A DNA stretch of 64,000 nucleotides from a virus, in the IMG/VR virus record IMGVR_UViG_3300024999_000030, positions 1 through 64,000 of that record, one strand, 5' to 3'. How positions within the stretch are numbered: position 1 is the stretch's first letter; each line of letters starts with the position of its first letter. Below, in pieces: positions 43,207 to 53,230 of the stretch. The translations under genes were made by a program, and so were the position numbers. The notes under the pieces are model-generated. The model saw only the letters and a list, made by a program, of their open reading frames with translations. It was not told the origin of the DNA and did not search any database.

Positions 43207-45711
43207 GTGGCCACTACTGATGTCCGTTCCACAAGATACCCCTTAAATCTTGACGATGATTCATCACTTCCTTATTTAATACCACAGGTTAGTGATGTTT
43301 CAGCAACAGACTACCTATCTCTTAAGAGTTCTATTCTCGCTCTGGAGCGTACGGTGGGTGTTTTTGAAGATCCGATTTCCGATCCCGAAAGTTATGAAAA
43401 TGGTGAATTGATTTCGGTTTCAGATAGGCTCAAGAATTTTTCCACTACTGAATTTGTTCCTAGAGCGGGTAATGTTTTAATTACGGGTCCATTAACAATG
43501 GACAAACTTCAACGTATTAGTTTTGGTTTAAATTGTGAAACATATGTAGTTTTTGCTGGAGAAAATACTAATATTTCTACAACAGTGCCGGCCATTTCTG
43601 GTACTGTTGGCCTTTTTCCAAGTGATAGTGCTCAAAATACAACTGCTGTTGTTCCATTAGCAATTGTTGGTAATGATGCAAGTCCTAATTTTGCTCTATA
43701 TCATCGTCGAGTTAAAATTTTTGATGATTTAGAAGTTAATGAAGATTTAAGAGTTAATAGAGATTTAGTTGTTTTAGGAACAGCTTATTTATCTGCAGAT
43801 ACTCTTATTGATAATCAAACGCTAGATCAGAGATACATTATGAAGGCTGGCGGTAATCCTGGTGGTTATATTACTGGCGATTTAAGCCAGTTTTCTGGTT
43901 CTTATAAAGTTTTAAATCCAAATAGTACAGTATCCCTTTCCACAACCGGCGTGTCGGGCTCACCATTATTGGTAATTGAAGACATTGCCTCTACATGGAA
44001 AATGGGGACTCAGTCTGGAACTTTACGTATTTATAGTTCTAATGCTGGCGGTACAAATGTAAGTATTTTTAATTCTTTAAATATTGCTGTCGGATTAACA
44101 ATTAGTGGAAATGTTACAGCGGCTGGCCTTTATCTTGATGATGGCACTGGCCGAGGTATGTTTAGAGGGGTAATTAACAATACACCATTTGCTGGCTCCA
44201 CCACGTCCCCCAATCATTATATGTTGGGGCCATCTCAGGCTTCACAGGGGTTTAATGGTGAAGCGAATTTAATTGATCATTTGAACAATATCAATGCTCA
44301 CCACGAGGAATTACATTCCTTTGAATCTCATGTTGTTCAGGTGGGATACAATAGTGGTGTCTACAGGTCTTTCATTCAACCTGCTGGTAAAATTAAATCT
44401 TTGGGCGAAATGATTGAAGATTTGTTGTCAGGAACCAATGCTGATGGGTATCACACTCATAGTTCTCAACAATATTGGTGGACAATGAAGGCTACGGCTT
44501 CCGATTCTACCACTATTAGATCTTGGGTGGATGCTAATTATTGCTCTAAAACTGGTGGCTGTAATAGTTCTTCTTCTTTAGATGCCCATCGTACAGCCAC
44601 TATTATTGATCATCCAAATCGATCTATTACTGCTGAAAAAATTGATGAACGAATAATTGGAATAACTTATCTTCCTGGTGTAGACTTGAGCTTACAAACT
44701 GTTAGTGCGGATATTATTGCCGCTAGACAGGGTAAAGCCAGTCTATATGCAGTTTTGGGATCTTTATCTTCTCTCACCACTCCCGTTACAACTGATTTAG
44801 TCGCAGCCATTAACTCAGCATATGCCTCAGCCATGCCCACAGGAACAATTACCATGTGGGGAGGAACTGCTGCCCCGTCTGGTTTTGTAATGTGCGATGG
44901 AACAGCCTACACAAGGGCGGCTCAAACGTATTCTGCTTTATATAGTGTAATAGGAATTAGATATGGCTCTGGCGATGGATCTACTACATTCAACGTACCA
45001 AATTTGAGAAGTAAATTTCCAATGGGCGGTACAACGGCCACAGATTTAGGCCGCACAGGAGGGTCTATTTCTGGACACACCCACGGCTCATTTGGTGCAG
45101 CAACTACAGCTGGATATAATAGTGGTGGTGTTAATGGTAATATTGATGCTGGTGACGACTTCCCTAATTGGTTGCAACACACACATCTTCTGAGGCCCAA
45201 TGTGGCAAATTATAGTTCAGCTTCAGGTCAGGTGATGCGCTTTACTAGCGGTGGTTCAGGGATAACCAGAATTACAACACAGACTTCTGGAAGTATTTCT
45301 AGTTTTTCAGCTAGCTCTACAACTGGTTGGACGAACGTTACTTGTTCAGCCGCGCACAATCTCAAAGAGGGTAGTTCAATTACAATTTCAGGTACAACTG
45401 GTGGAGCATATGATGGGGATTATTTGATAGCCACATATGCCCTTGCTACTAATCAATTTTCAATTTATAGAACTTTTAGCTCGACCAGCACAGGTACATT
45501 TATCGGCGGATTTGCACATGGTTTATCTAATGGTAATACTATTAAAATTATGCAATCTACACATTATACTGGTTCTTTTATGATCTCAAATGTAACTAGT
45601 ACTACTTTTGATATTGCAAGAGCTTACGTTGGAGACGAGTTAGCCGTTTGGAGCGTTTCTGATGCAGCTCTTCCACCATATGTTACTGTTAATTATATTA
45701 TTAAATTGTAA
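43207..45711 (+). CDS. Short tail fibre with phage collar domain
   Basis: 834 residues, GTG start after GGAGAG. N-terminal TRYPLNLDDDSSLPYL and LERTVGVF attach module shared with the next gene. A middle of beta-prism/triple-spiral repeats follows. Near residue 545 begins the tail collar domain: ITMWGGTAAPSGFVMCDG, then IGIRYGSGDGSTTFNVPNL, the T4 gp12-like signature. A receptor-binding or baseplate-anchoring fibre. Confidence 0.85.
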   Translation: MATTDVRSTRYPLNLDDDSSLPYLIPQVSDVSATDYLSLKSSILALERTVGVFEDPISDPESYENGELISVSDRLKNFSTTEFVPRAGNVLITGPLTMDKLQRISFGLNCETYVVFAGENTNISTTVPAISGTVGLFPSDSAQNTTAVVPLAIVGNDASPNFALYHRRVKIFDDLEVNEDLRVNRDLVVLGTAYLSADTLIDNQTLDQRYIMKAGGNPGGYITGDLSQFSGSYKVLNPNSTVSLSTTGVSGSPLLVIEDIASTWKMGTQSGTLRIYSSNAGGTNVSIFNSLNIAVGLTISGNVTAAGLYLDDGTGRGMFRGVINNTPFAGSTTSPNHYMLGPSQASQGFNGEANLIDHLNNINAHHEELHSFESHVVQVGYNSGVYRSFIQPAGKIKSLGEMIEDLLSGTNADGYHTHSSQQYWWTMKATASDSTTIRSWVDANYCSKTGGCNSSSSLDAHRTATIIDHPNRSITAEKIDERIIGITYLPGVDLSLQTVSADIIAARQGKASLYAVLGSLSSLTTPVTTDLVAAINSAYASAMPTGTITMWGGTAAPSGFVMCDGTAYTRAAQTYSALYSVIGIRYGSGDGSTTFNVPNLRSKFPMGGTTATDLGRTGGSISGHTHGSFGAATTAGYNSGGVNGNIDAGDDFPNWLQHTHLLRPNVANYSSASGQVMRFTSGGSGITRITTQTSGSISSFSASSTTGWTNVTCSAAHNLKEGSSITISGTTGGAYDGDYLIATYALATNQFSIYRTFSSTSTGTFIGGFAHGLSNGNTIKIMQSTHYTGSFMISNVTSTTFDIARAYVGDELAVWSVSDAALPPYVTVNYIIKL

Positions 45712-45726
45712 GTAAGGCGGGGTAGA

Positions 45727-47667
45727 ATGATTACTGATATCAATTCATCTAAGTATCCTCTGAGTTATGACGATGACGCAAGTTTGGGTTATTTAACTCC
45801 TGGCCAGAGTGATATTTCTTCTACGAATATCAATCAAATTCGTAGCTCTATTTTCGCCATAGAAAGAGTGTTAGGATTAAATCCTGGCGCAGGTAGGACG
45901 GTAGCACAGCGTATCACACAATTGTCGGGCGACTTAGAGAGTGTTTTTAATGGTTCTTTATCTCATTCTTTAATTTTTGGATATGATTCTCAGCATTACA
46001 GCGCCAAGGCTATTTTCGGCACTAATTGTGATGCATTTATTACTTATGATGGCTTTCGTAAAAATCGTAGTGTTGCCCCATTAACTGGTGATACGTTTCT
46101 TCCATTTGATTGTGAATCCAATACCGCATCAGTGGTTCCACTTTCTATTGTCGGTGCTCAGGCGTCAAGTGGAGATGATAAACATTTTAGAATTAGATTA
46201 TTTGATGATGTGGAGATTACCGGTTCATTACGTATTATAGATAAAATGGTTGGTCCATGGGGCCTGTTAACTAAAGGTCAATATGATTATTCTAATGGTC
46301 AGTGTTCATATAATTTTTCGGATAGTGCCATGACCATTCCAGAGTGGGTCGATAGGGAAATAGAATTAATTGGCAATCCTCTGTGGGTAAATGTTTCGGG
46401 CGATTGCATGTATGGAGATTTAGCAATGTCTTTCTCTGTCCCAGATGGGTATGGAGACGGATATGGGGAAGGATATGGGGAAGGATATGGAGAGGGATAC
46501 GGTTCAATTTATCCCGCAGCTTTAACATTTGGAGCTTGTGCTGCCCCATCAGCTATGATTATGTTTGATTTATACGGAATGAGAACACTTCCAGAAATTA
46601 ACACGTTTGATTTATTTGTTCATGAAGCGGTAACTATTAGTGATGTTGCTCCACTCCTTATTTATGGTGTTCCAGCTATAGAACCTGGAATTGAACAAAT
46701 TCAACATCGTCGTATTAAACTTATTGACGATATAGAGGTTGTCGGAAGTATTAGAGCTAATCAATTTATTTATGCTGGCAATAATACAGCTATTAATGTT
46801 CCCCCAGAACTCAATTCGTCAAATGCTATTGTATATAACCAATATATAGATTATCCAAGTGCTAGTAAATTTAGAAGTAATTTTAGTGCTGGGTTTGTTG
46901 GTCCTGGTGTAACCATTGGACATCGTCCTGGCCACACACATTCTACTCAAGATATTTTAGATCTCGCTTTCTTATTACAGGGGCCCCAGATTATTAGTAT
47001 TTACGACACTTATGATACCGCAGGTGATCCGCCCCTTGGTCCCACAGAAAAAAGTGATGGCCTAGCTGGTAGAGCTGTGTGTAGACCAGATGTTGGAGCA
47101 GATGATGTGTTTTCCCAGAGCATGATTTTACGTGCTAATTATCTACCATTTATTGACGGCGAACCCCTGCCTCAAATTATTATTCGTGGACAAAACACTA
47201 GCACAGAAAAAACCATTGATGCTATTGCGGCTTGGACACTGTCCACGGGCGAAACGGAATTAAAATTTGATATTCCAAACACTTCACCCACAGATGATTA
47301 TGATGTAACGGTTATTGCAACCAATGGACTAATGGGACGCTCTACTCACCGTGCAACTGTAGGTGGTATAGAGTTGGTGGAGCCATTAGCGGCTACATTA
47401 ACAGGTGATGCCACTGGATTTACTAATGTAGATGCTTTGTTTTCAATTACCTCAGTGTCTGGTGGAAAACAACCATATGCTTATCAGTGGACCTTTGGTG
47501 ATGATACCGGAGAAGATGGTAGTGCAGACGTGGCTCATTCCTATACTGATGCTGGAGATTATACTGTTACGGCCACCGTTACTGATGTTAATGGGTTTAT
47601 TGTTGTAAATTCTCAGGTTGTCACTATATTAACCAATTGCAATGTATACGTAGGGTATACTATATAA
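45727..47667 (+). CDS. Baseplate/fibre protein with PKD domain and Gly-Tyr repeats
   Basis: 646 residues. The N-terminal ~160 residues are homologous to the start of the preceding fibre (SKYPLSYDDDASLGYL, IFAIERVLGL), so it probably uses the same baseplate site. Around residue 243 a GYGDGYGEGYGEGYG run is encoded by tandem 12-bp repeats. The C-terminus is a PKD domain (YAYQWTFGDDTGEDGSADVAH). Followed 13 nt later by another PKD protein. Confidence 0.7.
   Translation: MITDINSSKYPLSYDDDASLGYLTPGQSDISSTNINQIRSSIFAIERVLGLNPGAGRTVAQRITQLSGDLESVFNGSLSHSLIFGYDSQHYSAKAIFGTNCDAFITYDGFRKNRSVAPLTGDTFLPFDCESNTASVVPLSIVGAQASSGDDKHFRIRLFDDVEITGSLRIIDKMVGPWGLLTKGQYDYSNGQCSYNFSDSAMTIPEWVDREIELIGNPLWVNVSGDCMYGDLAMSFSVPDGYGDGYGEGYGEGYGEGYGSIYPAALTFGACAAPSAMIMFDLYGMRTLPEINTFDLFVHEAVTISDVAPLLIYGVPAIEPGIEQIQHRRIKLIDDIEVVGSIRANQFIYAGNNTAINVPPELNSSNAIVYNQYIDYPSASKFRSNFSAGFVGPGVTIGHRPGHTHSTQDILDLAFLLQGPQIISIYDTYDTAGDPPLGPTEKSDGLAGRAVCRPDVGADDVFSQSMILRANYLPFIDGEPLPQIIIRGQNTSTEKTIDAIAAWTLSTGETELKFDIPNTSPTDDYDVTVIATNGLMGRSTHRATVGGIELVEPLAATLTGDATGFTNVDALFSITSVSGGKQPYAYQWTFGDDTGEDGSADVAHSYTDAGDYTVTATVTDVNGFIVVNSQVVTILTNCNVYVGYTI
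46444..46500 (+). repeat. Tandem 12-bp repeat encoding Gly-Tyr-Gly-Glu
   Basis: About four to five near-identical copies of GGATATGGGGAA within the 45727 gene. Repeat number could change by slippage without breaking the frame. Confidence 0.8.
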
Positions 47668-47680
47668 AGAGAGGCTGATA

Positions 47681-50600
47681 ATGTCAACACTTGTTAATTT
47701 TACCGCTTATGGAGATGAGGATCAGACTCAGCCTTCTACGGCTGATCATTGGGTGTGGGATTTTGGTGATGGTAATACAGCAACAACTTATACCAATGCC
47801 ACCACTCATGTGTATAATCCAGATGGGGTGTTTCAAGTAACTGTATCAGCATATATATCAGCTGACCCATATGATCCATACGTTCAATGCGTAGCCACTA
47901 ATATTATTAACGTATGTACTTTGTTTTCTGGTAGCTTTACATATTCTGTAAGTGGTTTATCTGTAACTGTAACTGGTTCTACTGTTGGTGCTCCAGCTGC
48001 CTCTTATAGTTATTATTATTATGATTTTGATGATAGTGGTTATGCATATGCGGTGGAGAGTAATACTGGCACCGCCCCCGCCGTAGTTCATGGATATACC
48101 TCTACTTCTGCTACTCCATATACCCCTACGTTAGTTTGTAAGAATGGTGGTCGTGTTGTAGACTTTGGTCCTATGGCTGGCGGCGAAGTTGATTTTTCTA
48201 CTGGTGGCGCCCTAATAGAAAGCGGGACGGCTGTGGTTTTAATGGGAGCGAGTCTTAACCATTTAACTGTAGTAAGTCCCTCTGATTATACTGTTGGCAC
48301 TGATAAAATTACATTAGATACAGGTATCACGGCAGGATATTATCTACAATTACTTTATGTTGACAGTGGTTCGGGGTATAATCAAACTTCTTCTGTTTAT
48401 GCTGCAGACGTATTATTACCCGCAAATGGCTTAAGTGTAGGTTTAACTCCTTCCGGTATTGCAGAGTGTTTTAATGGCGGAATAACTTTTGTTAAATATG
48501 TATTTGGTGGTTCTGCCCCATATACCTATAGTTGGAATTTTGATTCTACTTCTGAGTTAGGAACTTCTTCTGCAGATGATACATGGGTGACCGTAGCTGG
48601 AACAGAAATTAAAACATCCACTAGTGCGTCCCCAGGTGAAATCATTTATAATGCAAATCCCACGGCTTCATTGCCGGTATCTACGATAATAACGGCAACA
48701 TTAACTGTAACTGATTCTGCATTAGTTTCTTCTACAGCTTCTGCTGTTTTAACGTTCGGTGAATTACCAGCCGTGTTTCCCAGTGGATATGAAAATTTTA
48801 GCCGTAGATATATCAGTAGCTCTAGTGTAGGTGCATTATTTACTAGGGTTTATTCTGTTCAATTGGGAACCTCCACTGAAGCAGATCACAATTATATATG
48901 GACACCAGAAGATGATTTAGATTCTACCGTTATTGCGCAGCCAACCTGTACCCCAACAGCATCTTCCAGAAGATATCTTGAAACCATAACTAAGGTAGAA
49001 AATGGATCCTCTTGTGTAGAATATGTTGGTTGTGAAAATTTTGCTGAATGCTATGTGAATATTCCTTCTGTCACTTTAGGAGCGGTAACATTAAGTAGTA
49101 GTCTTGGTACTTGCCTCAAGGCAGTTTCTATTAAAATCAATAGCGTCAGCCCAGCGGCGGAGGGCCTCGCATTAATAGTGGAACGGGTTCGCGGAGCAGC
49201 TGGAACGGTTGCTGATGTGGGAGTTAGCGGTGACTTACCTGAAGTAATAGACTATACAGCTTCTCCAACTTGTAATTTTATTACTGCGGGTTTGCCTGGT
49301 GGAATTTTAATGCTAGACACACCATATAGAACTTTCAATACTTCAAATAGGGTGGCATATAAAATTACACAATCGACTACATTCCCATTGTATATTACGG
49401 CGCTAGACCCGGTTTGCAGTTCCACCACAGCAACTACACATGACTATAGAGTCAGATTAATTGATGTTGCCGGCATATTAGATGCCTCTGTTACTGAAGC
49501 TATGATGGTTGATAATTCTAGAGCCTCATTAGCAATTTCAAATGATATAACTCTTCAGCACACTGGAGTGGAATCTTGTTTATCTAGTGCTACAATTAAC
49601 GTATCTCCATCTGGTCATCCAACTAATTATTATTATGGTGAAACTATTACATTCTCTACCACTGTTTCGGGTGGAGTCGCTCCCTTGTTTTATAATTGGA
49701 ATTTTGATGGTCTTGGTAATTTTACTGGTGGAGGTTATTCTTACGAATTTGTTGATGGAACGTCTGCAACTAGTGCCTCTCCACAAGTTAGATTTTTAAG
49801 TCCTGCTTCTGCTCCAAATAAAATTGCAAGAATTGGATTAACAGTACATGATTCTAGTAATGGCGGTGCAGGTGTTGATATTATAGCTCCGACAACAGAT
49901 CTAACTATGGAATACATCGCCCCCTGTGTGGTGTCGTGTTCAGCTTCGGTTCCAACCACGGCAGTAGTGAGCACCTCTGTTGCTTTCGCTGGATCAGCTC
50001 CAATTACTGGTTGTACTAGTAGCGTTACTTATGATTGGGATTTTGGCGATGGAACTGCTCATTCTAGTTCTCAAAATCCCTCACATACATATTCTACCCC
50101 AGATACCTACACTTGGGTGTTGATAGCCACGGCATCTGGTCCACTTGGAGTAACAACTTGCACACGCTCTGGGGCTATTGTAGTGAGTTCCGCTTGTGTA
50201 ATTACGGCGTGCGGCACGGCCACTGAAAGTCCAGCCCCACCCGAAGTAGGATGTTATTGTCCGTGGGACGAAAGTGTTCCATTCATAGCAACCTATAGCA
50301 CCACTGGCACTTGCGGCACGCCTACGTTTACTTGGAATTTTGGCGATGGTAATACTGGATCTGGTCAGAGTACAACTCACATTTATACCACTAGAAACAC
50401 TACGTTTAACTGGACATTAACGGTAAATATAAATGGAGTAACTTGTTCAACAAATGGACAAGTTAAAACTTGCACTTTAGCTCAATGTGATGGTAGTATT
50501 CCAGGTTGTTTTGTGGCTGGCACTTTAATCACAATGGCAGACGGCACTTTAAAACCAATTGAAAATATTCAATCTGGAGATAGAATTATTGGGGCTGACG

Positions 50601-50938
50601 CTAGTGGGCACGTTATAGCTGATGTTCTTGCTCCATTGGTTCATAATAATTATTCTGAGTTTATGTTATTGGGAGTTTCTGCTGGTCCAGCAACAATGAT
50701 AATGACTTCAGAACATAAAGTTTGGATTGAAGAGAAACAAGATTATATTGAAGTGAGCGAAGCTATTAGGGGTGGATTCACCGCCAAATTATTTACTGGT
50801 AAAACTTATCCCTGGGCTTTGGCTAGTACTGGTCATTTTGCTGATACTGTATACAATCTCACCACTTCTACTAGAAATTATTTTGCTAACGGTGTTTTAG
50901 TATCTAATATGAAAGCAGTTATAACGACCCCAAGTTAA
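47681..50938 (+). CDS. Multi-PKD tail protein with C-terminal Hint domain
   Basis: 1085 residues. PKD domains are seen near the start (WVWDFGDGNTATTYTN) and in the last third (YDWDFGDGTAHSSSQNPSH, TWNFGDGNTGSGQSTTH), with other Ig-like units between. From about residue 943 a Hint (hedgehog/intein) domain follows: GCFVAGTLITMADGTLKPIE with the first Cys, TSEHKVWIEE with the TxxH block, and TRNYFANGVLVSN at the end with the C-terminal Asn. Hint domains self-process by an N-S acyl shift. Here the domain is at the C-terminus, so it may release or attach the PKD part rather than splice. Confidence 0.8.
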   Translation: MSTLVNFTAYGDEDQTQPSTADHWVWDFGDGNTATTYTNATTHVYNPDGVFQVTVSAYISADPYDPYVQCVATNIINVCTLFSGSFTYSVSGLSVTVTGSTVGAPAASYSYYYYDFDDSGYAYAVESNTGTAPAVVHGYTSTSATPYTPTLVCKNGGRVVDFGPMAGGEVDFSTGGALIESGTAVVLMGASLNHLTVVSPSDYTVGTDKITLDTGITAGYYLQLLYVDSGSGYNQTSSVYAADVLLPANGLSVGLTPSGIAECFNGGITFVKYVFGGSAPYTYSWNFDSTSELGTSSADDTWVTVAGTEIKTSTSASPGEIIYNANPTASLPVSTIITATLTVTDSALVSSTASAVLTFGELPAVFPSGYENFSRRYISSSSVGALFTRVYSVQLGTSTEADHNYIWTPEDDLDSTVIAQPTCTPTASSRRYLETITKVENGSSCVEYVGCENFAECYVNIPSVTLGAVTLSSSLGTCLKAVSIKINSVSPAAEGLALIVERVRGAAGTVADVGVSGDLPEVIDYTASPTCNFITAGLPGGILMLDTPYRTFNTSNRVAYKITQSTTFPLYITALDPVCSSTTATTHDYRVRLIDVAGILDASVTEAMMVDNSRASLAISNDITLQHTGVESCLSSATINVSPSGHPTNYYYGETITFSTTVSGGVAPLFYNWNFDGLGNFTGGGYSYEFVDGTSATSASPQVRFLSPASAPNKIARIGLTVHDSSNGGAGVDIIAPTTDLTMEYIAPCVVSCSASVPTTAVVSTSVAFAGSAPITGCTSSVTYDWDFGDGTAHSSSQNPSHTYSTPDTYTWVLIATASGPLGVTTCTRSGAIVVSSACVITACGTATESPAPPEVGCYCPWDESVPFIATYSTTGTCGTPTFTWNFGDGNTGSGQSTTHIYTTRNTTFNWTLTVNINGVTCSTNGQVKTCTLAQCDGSIPGCFVAGTLITMADGTLKPIENIQSGDRIIGADASGHVIADVLAPLVHNNYSEFMLLGVSAGPATMIMTSEHKVWIEEKQDYIEVSEAIRGGFTAKLFTGKTYPWALASTGHFADTVYNLTTSTRNYFANGVLVSNMKAVITTPS

Positions 50939-50954
50939 ACATAGGAGTGTTTAA

Positions 50955-51641
50955 ATGGCAATCTCAAATGATGATATTTCTGCTCAAGTAGCCACACTAA
51001 CCAGACAACTGAGCGATATGCGCACACAGGTAAATGAAACTAATCGTCTGGTAAGTCTGTTGTTTAATTCCATAAGTTCATTATCTGAGACCACTGCCAT
51101 TGTATCCAATCAGGTAGAGGAAGTGGCTACTACAACGACCGACATGAACGCTATAGTGGTAACTCTTCCCACTACAAGCTATACAGCTACTTTAGCGGCT
51201 ATATCTCAAACGCTTGGAACAATTAATACTAACTTAATGAATATTGAAGCTGCTGTTTTGGCGTTACCACATGATGCGGTTTTTGATGCCATGACTCAGT
51301 CTTTAGAAGACATTAAAATTATTCTAGGTGCCCCTCCACTGGGCCAAAATATTTGGTCTAGACTCTCCACTATTACAACAGTAACAACGGCTGATGAAAC
51401 GGCTAAGGTGAGAGTATATGGTAGATTAACGGGCGAGTTGGTATGCCCCATTACTGTCACCGTTTTTGATTGTATGACCAGTAATACTGTTACATCTACT
51501 TCGGTTAATTTGACAGACGGCACATTCCAGTTCTATGTTATTCCCGGGAGATATGTTGTGGAGTTCACTGGGTCGGCAGTTAAGACAGTAAATGTAACTA
51601 TCGACGTACCAGAAGTTACAGAGTTCAACATGACGCCCTAA
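50955..51641 (+). CDS. Coiled-coil tail protein with C-terminal beta domain
   Basis: 228 residues after ATAGGAG. Residues ~5-125 form a heptad coiled coil (ISAQVATLTRQLSDMRTQV). The last ~85 residues (VRVYGRLTGELVCPITVTV, DGTFQFYVIPGRYVVEF) look like a carboxypeptidase-regulatory-like Ig fold. Fits a trimeric fibre or whisker. Confidence 0.65.
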   Translation: MAISNDDISAQVATLTRQLSDMRTQVNETNRLVSLLFNSISSLSETTAIVSNQVEEVATTTTDMNAIVVTLPTTSYTATLAAISQTLGTINTNLMNIEAAVLALPHDAVFDAMTQSLEDIKIILGAPPLGQNIWSRLSTITTVTTADETAKVRVYGRLTGELVCPITVTVFDCMTSNTVTSTSVNLTDGTFQFYVIPGRYVVEFTGSAVKTVNVTIDVPEVTEFNMTP

Positions 51642-51655
51642 AAAATGAGGAACCT

Positions 51656-52273
51656 ATGATTTGTCCGCGTTGCAAGTTAGATAAAGATATTGATAGTTTT
51701 GATGGGTATAAGTCTTGTGACGCATGTCGTCGTCGCAGAGCTCAAATTCATAGAAACTATATTAATTCACATCAAGATAAAATGAAAAATTATAACAAGG
51801 AGTATTATCATAAAAATAAAGATAAAATGTTAGCTAATTATAAAGTATACTATGCCACGACAAATAGCAGAAGGCAATATAGACAAAAATATGAAAAAAA
51901 TCATAAGGTAGAATTGCAAGCAAAAAGAACGGAAAAATATCAAAACAATCTTAACTATAGGCTTACGGCATGTCTAAGAAGCAGAATTAATAAAGCAATT
52001 AAGGGAAATGACAAGGCTCATCGAACAGCAACTCTTTTGTGGTGCAGTGTTGATGAATTTAAACTTTATTTGCAGTCTCGATTTCTTGATGGTATGACGT
52101 GGGATAATTATGGCAATAAGGTAAATCAGTGGTCAGTTGATCATATCAAACCATGCGCCTCTTTTGATTTATCTGATCCAGAGCAACAAAAACAATGCTT
52201 TCATTATACTAATCTTCAGCCTTTGTGGCACGTAGATAATATAAAAAAGGGTGCGAAATATGAGCGACCTTAA
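51656..52273 (+). CDS. HNH homing endonuclease
   Basis: 205 residues. N-terminal zinc pairs CPRCKLDKDIDSF and SCDACRRRRAQ, a long basic Lys/Tyr/Asn-rich linker, and a C-terminal HNH-type domain: LDGMTWDNYGN, WSVDHIKPCASFDL, CFHYTNLQPLWHVDN. This is a known phage homing endonuclease layout. It lies between tail genes and overlaps the next gene. Confidence 0.88.
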   Translation: MICPRCKLDKDIDSFDGYKSCDACRRRRAQIHRNYINSHQDKMKNYNKEYYHKNKDKMLANYKVYYATTNSRRQYRQKYEKNHKVELQAKRTEKYQNNLNYRLTACLRSRINKAIKGNDKAHRTATLLWCSVDEFKLYLQSRFLDGMTWDNYGNKVNQWSVDHIKPCASFDLSDPEQQKQCFHYTNLQPLWHVDNIKKGAKYERP

Positions 52274-53141
52274 GAGGCTAGAGACAAGAGAAGATTTACT
52301 TTATAATACTCTGGCTGTTGATGCTAAGGATATTATCATTGGTTCATTGAGAGAGTGGTTTAGTCATGATAACATATTTACATTTCGGCAGGATGAATTT
52401 GGATACCCCTTAATCCCACAAACTGACTTAAGGGGCGGCGGCTTAGCTGGCTCTCAGGATATAGTCTGGGGGGTTAATTCAACCAAAATCATCATTACGG
52501 ATGACTATCGTTTTAATAGCAGGTTCTTCCCAGCGATTACGGTGACAGATAACGGCGGCAATAATAGTGAAGTTTCCTTTAATCAGGAGATGGGTGGCGT
52601 TAAATATCAACTAGAGGAAGTAGTTATAGACGGGCAAATAGTACAAAGAAGGGTTCCATCTCACATTATTTTCGCCGGGGCATGGAAACAAAATTACGCT
52701 ATTAACGTAGTGGCCGAGGACCATCAAACTCGCAAAAGGCTCAAGGATATCGTATCAATGCTTTTTGTAAATGTCCTTCGTGAAACCCTTCTGAGTCGTG
52801 GCATTTTTATAGAAAAAGTTGGTCTTGGCGGAGATAGAGAGGACCAATTTGCCAATGACTACTATTATTCTTCTTCCATAAACCTTGACTTGTATTCAGA
52901 GTGGCGTAGAGAGGTGCCAGTAATAATGTTAGTCGAGGCTATCGTGTCTCAATCTAATTTGTTATCAGCGGCCCTTTCCCCACAAGATTTACGAATAGTT
53001 AGAGATTGTGTTTCTAAACATCCTATGGCGGCTTTTTATTCTTCCCAGCAAAACGACGGAGCAGTCAATAATATTGTTCCTGGACATGCTCATGCCGATT
53101 TTAAAATTTTCCCTAAACCTAACGACTGTAAGAAGAAATAA
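52260..53141 (+). CDS. Putative tail terminator or neck protein
   Basis: 293 residues; ATG 52260 chosen for AAGGG upstream. An N-terminal helix-strand region (IIGSLREWFSHDNIFTF), then KYQLEEVVIDGQ and a C-terminal QFANDYYYSSSINLDLYSEWRREVP, like tail terminator or completion proteins placed just before sheath genes. Assignment rests on position and this likeness. Confidence 0.55.
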   Translation: MSDLKRLETREDLLYNTLAVDAKDIIIGSLREWFSHDNIFTFRQDEFGYPLIPQTDLRGGGLAGSQDIVWGVNSTKIIITDDYRFNSRFFPAITVTDNGGNNSEVSFNQEMGGVKYQLEEVVIDGQIVQRRVPSHIIFAGAWKQNYAINVVAEDHQTRKRLKDIVSMLFVNVLRETLLSRGIFIEKVGLGGDREDQFANDYYYSSSINLDLYSEWRREVPVIMLVEAIVSQSNLLSAALSPQDLRIVRDCVSKHPMAAFYSSQQNDGAVNNIVPGHAHADFKIFPKPNDCKKK

Positions 53142-53162
53142 CGTTCATATGGTCATTATCTT

Positions 53163-53174
53163 CTATTAATACTT
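53163..53174 (+). promoter_or_regulatory. Putative late promoter motif CTATTAATACTT
   Basis: 68 nt upstream of the tail sheath gene; a small hairpin (ACAG/CTGT) follows. Confidence 0.6.
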
Positions 53175-53230
53175 CCTGCTTCAACAGAGAGGCTGTGTGT
53201 TATTAACAGCATTTGAATTAGGAGGGTCTA

